Shown in pieces: positions 59,674 to 64,000 of a stretch of DNA of 64,000 nucleotides; the first letter of the stretch is position 1; every line of letters begins with the position of its first letter. Location of the stretch: contig JAXMBL010000003.1 of assembly GCA_046349915.1 (NCBI GenBank), positions 1,426,001-1,490,000 on the forward strand, read 5' to 3'. A program made the translations under genes and the position numbers. Under the pieces are notes generated by a model that was not told the DNA's origin, did no database searches, and saw only the letters and a list, made by a program, of their open reading frames with translations. The stretch comes from CAIXSC01 sp046349915. Lineage in GTDB: Bacteria > Planctomycetota > Planctomycetia > Pirellulales > Pirellulaceae.

Positions 59674-61875
59674 ATGGCTCAGGGTGAAGCAGAGGGATTG
59701 AGTCGGAGTGAGATCATTCCTCCCGTGAGCGAGATGTCGCCTCAAGCTTTGTACGACAAATGCATGGCCGTCGCTCGCAATTTGTGGTGGACTTGGCAGC
59801 CGGAAGTTATTAGCCTGTTTAGGGATATCGATCCCATTCGCTGGCGCCAGCTCGACCATAATCCGATTGCTTTGTTGCGCGAATTCACCCCCGAGCGTTT
59901 GGCTTTACGAGCCGCCGAAATGGTGCTCTATAGCCGTATCAATTACGCCTACCGGCGGCTGAAGGAGTACGTCAACCGCAAGCACACTTGGGCCTCGACC
60001 AACGCGGGCGTGTTGGGCGGCAAACCAGTCGCTTATTTTTCGGCGGAATTTGGCTTACACGAATCCCTCCCCATCTACTCCGGTGGTTTGGGTGTGTTGT
60101 CGGGCGACCACATCAAGAGCGCGAGCGGTCTGGGAGTGCCGCTGGTCGCCGTGGGCCTCTATTACGATCAAGGTTACTTCAAGCAACATCTCGACCATAA
60201 CGGTTACCAGCACGAGGAGTATCTTGACACGAAAGTAGAGAATCTCCCCTTCGAGCTCGCGTTATCGCCCGACGGTAAACCTGTAACAATTCAGATCGAC
60301 ACGCGATCCGGCCGCTTGCATGCTCGCGTATGGTTGGTTCATGTGGGACGAGTCAAGTTGTATTTGCTGGACTGCGATGTCGACGGGAATAGCCCGCAGG
60401 ATCGCGAGCTGACCAGCCGCTTGTACGGTGGCGACGAACGCACTCGCATCCGACAGGAGTTGGTGCTTGGCGTGGGAGGAGTGAGGGCGCTCGCAGCGCT
60501 TGGCATTACTCCAGGCGTCTATCATCTGAATGAAGGGCACAGCGCCTTTGCTCCCTTGGAAGTGGTTCGCGAGCGGATGAAGAACGATGGTCTGTCGTTC
60601 CACGATGCGGTGCGCGAGGTTTCTCAGCGGACCGCGTTCACGACGCATACTCCCGTGCCGGCGGGTCACGACCGTTTCCACGGCGGCCAGGTGGAAGAGC
60701 ACTTAGGGCCCCTGCGCGACGAATTAGGGATCTCGTACGAGCAATTGATGGGACTCGGTCGAGTCGAGGTCCATAACGAACATGAGCCCTTCTGCATGAC
60801 GGTGCTCGGGCTGAAGATGTCGCGTCGGGCCAATGCGGTCAGCTCGTTGCACGGACATGTCAGCCGACGCATGTGGGCGAATCTCTTCCCTGGGAGGCCC
60901 GAAGAAGAGATCCCGATCGGCCATATCACCAACGGCGTCCATGTGTTGAGTTGGTTGGCCCAGCAAATGTGGCATCTATACGATCGCCACTTCCCAGCTC
61001 AATGGACCGCCCGCATGGGCGAGGCGGAGACTTGGCAGCAGATCCAGCACATTGATCCCGGCGAGTTGTGGGAAACTCACAATGCCCTGAAGAATCAATT
61101 GTTGGCATTCGTGCGACGGCGAGTGAGTCGGCAATCGCGTCGGCGCGGCGAGCCGGACGAAGTGGTCGAAGCAGCTCGCAATGTGCTCGACCCCAACATC
61201 TTGACGATTGGTTTTGGACGCCGATTCGCGACTTATAAACGAGCGGGATTGGTGTTTAGCGATGTCGAGCGAGTCGTGCGGTTGATGAGCGATCCTGCTC
61301 GTCCCGTGCAGTTCGTCTTCGCCGGTAAAGCCCATCCTCGGGACGAACCCGGGAAACAACTGATCCAGAAAGTGGCGAATCTGCGTCATGATCCGCGATT
61401 CCGCGGACGAGTGGTCTTCTTGGAAGATTACGACATCAACGTGTGTCGTCATATGATTCAGGGTGTTGACGTGTGGTTGAACAACCCTCGTCAACCGCTG
61501 GAAGCGTCAGGAACGAGCGGACAAAAGGCGGTGCTCAACGGCGCTTTGAATCTCTCGATTCTCGACGGTTGGTGGGCGGAAGCGTTCGATGGGAGCAATG
61601 GGTTTGCCATCGGGCGAGGCACGAGCCATGTCTCGGACGAACTAACGGATCGCCGTGACGCGGAGTCGCTATATCACGTCTTGGAGACGCAAGTCATTCC
61701 CAAGTTCTACGAGCGGGACGTCGACGGACTGCCTCGTGGCTGGATCCAGATGATGATGAACTCGATCAGTACGTTGGCTTGGCGATTTAGCGCTCACCGC
61801 ATGGTGGCCGACTACACTCGTACTTGCTACGTTCCCGCCGCCGGCGGCCTCAGCTGCGATATGCGGTTGCGGTAA
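59674..61875 (+). CDS. glgP: Alpha-glucan (glycogen) phosphorylase, DUF3417 type
   Basis: GT35 enzyme of 733 residues that releases glucose-1-phosphate from alpha-glucans. The N-terminal DUF3417-like part has ALYDKCMAVARNLWWTWQPE. The catalytic part has YFSAEFGLHESLPIYSGGLGVLSGDHIKSAS, HLNEGHSAF, FTTHTPVPAGHDRF, ATYKRAGL and the PLP site GTSGQKAVLNGALNLS with K618. AAGGAGG, a near-perfect ribosome site, lies 6 bases before ATG 59674. Internal glycogen storage is likely. It stands upstream of a small ABM-domain gene with which it may be co-transcribed (38-base gap). Confidence 0.94.
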   Translation: MAQGEAEGLSRSEIIPPVSEMSPQALYDKCMAVARNLWWTWQPEVISLFRDIDPIRWRQLDHNPIALLREFTPERLALRAAEMVLYSRINYAYRRLKEYVNRKHTWASTNAGVLGGKPVAYFSAEFGLHESLPIYSGGLGVLSGDHIKSASGLGVPLVAVGLYYDQGYFKQHLDHNGYQHEEYLDTKVENLPFELALSPDGKPVTIQIDTRSGRLHARVWLVHVGRVKLYLLDCDVDGNSPQDRELTSRLYGGDERTRIRQELVLGVGGVRALAALGITPGVYHLNEGHSAFAPLEVVRERMKNDGLSFHDAVREVSQRTAFTTHTPVPAGHDRFHGGQVEEHLGPLRDELGISYEQLMGLGRVEVHNEHEPFCMTVLGLKMSRRANAVSSLHGHVSRRMWANLFPGRPEEEIPIGHITNGVHVLSWLAQQMWHLYDRHFPAQWTARMGEAETWQQIQHIDPGELWETHNALKNQLLAFVRRRVSRQSRRRGEPDEVVEAARNVLDPNILTIGFGRRFATYKRAGLVFSDVERVVRLMSDPARPVQFVFAGKAHPRDEPGKQLIQKVANLRHDPRFRGRVVFLEDYDINVCRHMIQGVDVWLNNPRQPLEASGTSGQKAVLNGALNLSILDGWWAEAFDGSNGFAIGRGTSHVSDELTDRRDAESLYHVLETQVIPKFYERDVDGLPRGWIQMMMNSISTLAWRFSAHRMVADYTRTCYVPAAGGLSCDMRLR

Positions 61876-61913
61876 GATGAACAACAATTGAACACAATCA
61901 AGGAGTTGCGTGC

Positions 61914-62198
61914 ATGGTAACGGTCGGAATGAACTACCACGTCATCGAAGGTAAGCAACAAGATTTTGAAGCGAAGTTCGCAGCGGTCATTGATGCGTTG
62001 AACGCCGCTCCAGGACACACTCGTTCGACGCTTTGGAAGGATGTCGCCGATGGCGCCTCGTACTTGATTACCAGCGAGTGGTCGGACGAGACGGCCTTTC
62101 AGGAATTCATCCGCAGCGATGCATTTCGCTCGGTGACGAACTGGGGCAAGGAGCAGATTCTGTCAGGACGTCCGCAGCACAAGGTGTACAAGCACTAA
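61914..62198 (+). CDS. ABM-domain (antibiotic biosynthesis monooxygenase-like) protein
   Basis: A 94-residue protein with the dimeric ferredoxin-like fold of the ABM family: MNYHVIEGKQQDFEAKFAAVID, SYLITSEWSDETAFQEFIRSDAFRSV and a C-terminal tail. AAGGAG is 7 bases before ATG 61914. Members include monooxygenases and haem-degrading enzymes, but catalytic residues vary widely and I cannot assign a substrate. No partner genes point to antibiotic synthesis. Confidence 0.82.
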   Translation: MVTVGMNYHVIEGKQQDFEAKFAAVIDALNAAPGHTRSTLWKDVADGASYLITSEWSDETAFQEFIRSDAFRSVTNWGKEQILSGRPQHKVYKH

Positions 62199-62601
62199 TG
62201 TAGTTGGACGACGAAGCTGGTCGAGAAAATCACCAGCCAGTCCACTCACTGGCTAGCCCACTCACTGACCGCCCCTGGTAAAGCCCAGGGGCCTTGCGCA
62301 ACATGGATCTGCCGGTGACTTTTTGTCCAGTTACCCCTCTCCGTTACCCAAAGGCTTACGAGGTCCATCGCTAGCTGTGGTGGTCTAATGTGAAGACGAT
62401 TCAGACCCGCGAGATGTGCTCCTAACGGGCTCCCCTACCGTCTCGTCTGGATTCGTGTGATTCGTGCGATTCGTGGTCCACCACCTTCCGTGTCTTGCGG
62501 CTGCGAACTCGGCCGCGAGCCCGTGGGTGATGATTCGACAACGAATCTTACGAAACGGACGAATGAGTGGTGAGAGCTGCAAGCTGCATTCGTGGTCCGC
62601 A
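62199..62601. other. Intergenic region with hairpins and dispersed repeat words
   Basis: No gene seen. Two hairpins lie near the end of the ABM gene (about 62235-62254 and 62271-62292). Further on, ATTCGTGTGATTCGTGCG and GATTCGTGGTCCAC words (62450-62480, again near 62590) match the degenerate repeats at 45.9-46.1 kb. Confidence 0.65.
62271..62292 (+). terminator. Possible terminator hairpin after the ABM gene
   Basis: GCCCCTGG and CCAGGGGC form a perfect 8-bp stem with a 6-base loop, 73 bases after the ABM stop codon. No T-run follows, so intrinsic termination is uncertain; it may instead be one of the region's palindromic repeats. Confidence 0.4.
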
Positions 62602-64000
62602 TCAGGCGTCGCGATCCTCGATTCCCTTGTCCTTAGGATAGATCAAGGGCGCGAGGCCGAGCGTGGTCTCGACTTGCTCGGTGTAGGAGGCAAGTCGCCC
62701 AAGGATTCGCACGTAGAGCTCTTGAACGCGATCGATCAACTGACCCGCGGCATCAAACGTCGTGCCGATGTCTTGAGGGTCGATGAGGTAGGGGGCCAAG
62801 TGATCGCTGAGTGGGACGGGGCCTTTGGCGTGATCGAAGGGGTACTCGACATCCGCCACCAGGCGGCGATAGTCGTTCACTTGTTCGGTGAGCCAGCGAT
62901 TGCCCGCGAGGATGCCTTCGAGCAATGCTTGATTCTCGCGGTGCGACTCCATCATGCCGCATAGTCGGACCATGGCGATGCGACAGTTCCGCACCTCCCT
63001 CAGTCTTTCATGAGCCGCATTCATGGCATAGATGATGGGAAGGAATCTCTGCGCCTCGGCTCGCCAAGTTCCCGCGTTCGGTAATCGCATCTCGATTTGC
63101 GGCTGGTTCAGCAGGAGGAGGCCTCGTTCGAGTCGTGCGGCCACCAGGCTCTCAAAGGGATACAGTTGCTGACCATGAGCCGCCATTTCATTGCGTGCTT
63201 GCGCGATCGCCTGGTCGATTTGTTCGCGACGAGGCATCGGGAACCGGAACTCGTGATGCGGAATCGGCACGTTGGCTCGATAGAACGCGATGGCCGCGGT
63301 ACCCTCGAAGACCAGCGTATCGGCGTCATCGAACTGATGGAATCGACGGCGATAACTGGGGCGAAGCGCGAGTAATTGATCGCGAGCCATCTTGATATCG
63401 GCAATGCACTGTTTCGCGGCAGGGGCAAATTCGGGCAGGGATGCTGGCAGGGGAATCGGTCGGAGGATATGGAAACAGTTGAGGGTGAGTCGTTCGAGCG
63501 AGGCCTGATCGGCTTTCTGGCGTTTACCGCGGGCCAACAGGTCGGTCGACGGATGCATTTCGGATGGATTGAAGTCGCTGCCCAAAGCGTCCTCGTATTT
63601 GTCCGTCGTGACCATCCGGCACAGGATCGAGTAGCCCGCGAACAATTCCGCGGCGGGCCGATCTAATCGGAAGATGCCCGGCGCACCTTCCGCGCGGGCG
63701 CTGGCAATTCGGTCGCTGTCGGCTGGATGACTGTCGAACAAACCTGTTTCCGAGGAGTCGATGATTTCGTTCAGTTTACGCTGGAGATCCTCGGGAAACT
63801 CGTCCATGCGAGCGGACATGATCATCGGCAAGTCGTCGCCGAGCCGCCCTTCGCGTCGCCACATTTCGATATCGTCGAGCGCTTCGTCGTAGGCCAGGCC
63901 GAGTTGGGCCAGTCGTCGGCATGTCGACTCGAACGTATCGCTCCCCGCAAATCGAGCCTCAAAGCGGTCGGCGTCAAACTCCATCTGGCGCATCAGGTAA
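62602..64000 (-). CDS. Partial protein, possibly M48 metallopeptidase C-terminal part
   Basis: The reading frame is open to the window edge (codons for Tyr-Leu precede the ATG at 63993), so the 5' end is missing; 465 residues are seen. The first residues, RQMEFDADRFEARFAG, resemble the third zinc-ligand segment of M48 peptidases (E-x3-D after the HExxH helix), and TFESTCRRLAQLG fits the helix that follows. The HExxH motif would lie outside the window. The rest is helical and Arg/Leu-rich with no domain I recognise. No TM segment is seen in the visible part. The M48 call rests on one motif. Confidence 0.55.
   Translation of the reverse strand, partial: YLMRQMEFDADRFEARFAGSDTFESTCRRLAQLGLAYDEALDDIEMWRREGRLGDDLPMIMSARMDEFPEDLQRKLNEIIDSSETGLFDSHPADSDRIASARAEGAPGIFRLDRPAAELFAGYSILCRMVTTDKYEDALGSDFNPSEMHPSTDLLARGKRQKADQASLERLTLNCFHILRPIPLPASLPEFAPAAKQCIADIKMARDQLLALRPSYRRRFHQFDDADTLVFEGTAAIAFYRANVPIPHHEFRFPMPRREQIDQAIAQARNEMAAHGQQLYPFESLVAARLERGLLLLNQPQIEMRLPNAGTWRAEAQRFLPIIYAMNAAHERLREVRNCRIAMVRLCGMMESHRENQALLEGILAGNRWLTEQVNDYRRLVADVEYPFDHAKGPVPLSDHLAPYLIDPQDIGTTFDAAGQLIDRVQELYVRILGRLASYTEQVETTLGLAPLIYPKDKGIEDRDA

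Overview
The window looks like chromosome from a planctomycete, probably Pirellulales-like (the order is inference). Evidence: pairs of DUF1549/DUF1553 'planctomycete cytochrome c' proteins with DUF1501 proteins, a giant exported protein that opens with a LEDRVLLSA (LEPR-xLL-like) tag, a flagellar cluster, a Hanks-type kinase with an extracytoplasmic tail, and many palindromic intergenic repeats. No rRNA, tRNA, CRISPR array or intact insertion sequence was seen.

Layout. 1-4.2 kb (minus): a receiver-histidine kinase and a membrane PAS-GGDEF-HD-Hpt protein. 4.2-21.5 kb (minus): one gene for a 5,775-residue surface protein with DUF4347, beta-helix, LamG, seven 108-residue and fourteen 104-residue cadherin-like repeats and a C-terminal membrane anchor. 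Its stop overlaps the start of the GGDEF gene (ATGA). 22-29.9 kb (plus, divergent): a small RLPPV-motif secreted protein, a TolC-like protein, an HlyD adaptor, a GAF-HlyD protein and a PqqD-like/M50/HlyD membrane protein. 29.9-34 kb (minus): DUF1501 and PSD1 proteins. 34.2-45.5 kb (minus): flagellar export and motor genes fliF-G-H-I-J, a 1.5 kb scar with a dead ISAzo13-like transposase and tagged hairpins, then fliN-O-P-Q-R-flhB, with flhB lacking its cleavable cytoplasmic domain. 46-57.4 kb: a lone DUF1501 gene, thrC-dapB plus a small Cys-rich gene, a second PSD1/DUF1501 operon, and a Ser/Thr kinase. 57.4-64 kb: a 144-bp tandem palindromic repeat, an acyl-CoA dehydrogenase-like gene with cysC, an alpha-glucan phosphorylase, an ABM-domain protein, and a truncated, possibly M48-like, gene at the edge.

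The most interesting unit is 1-29.9 kb. A giant adhesin-like protein is translationally coupled to a second-messenger/phosphorelay protein. Divergent from it is an envelope cluster with outer membrane, adaptor and M50-HlyD parts but no ABC ATPase. This resembles in outline the c-di-GMP-controlled LapA-type adhesin systems of proteobacteria, built from different parts. The functional link is inference from gene order and domain content.
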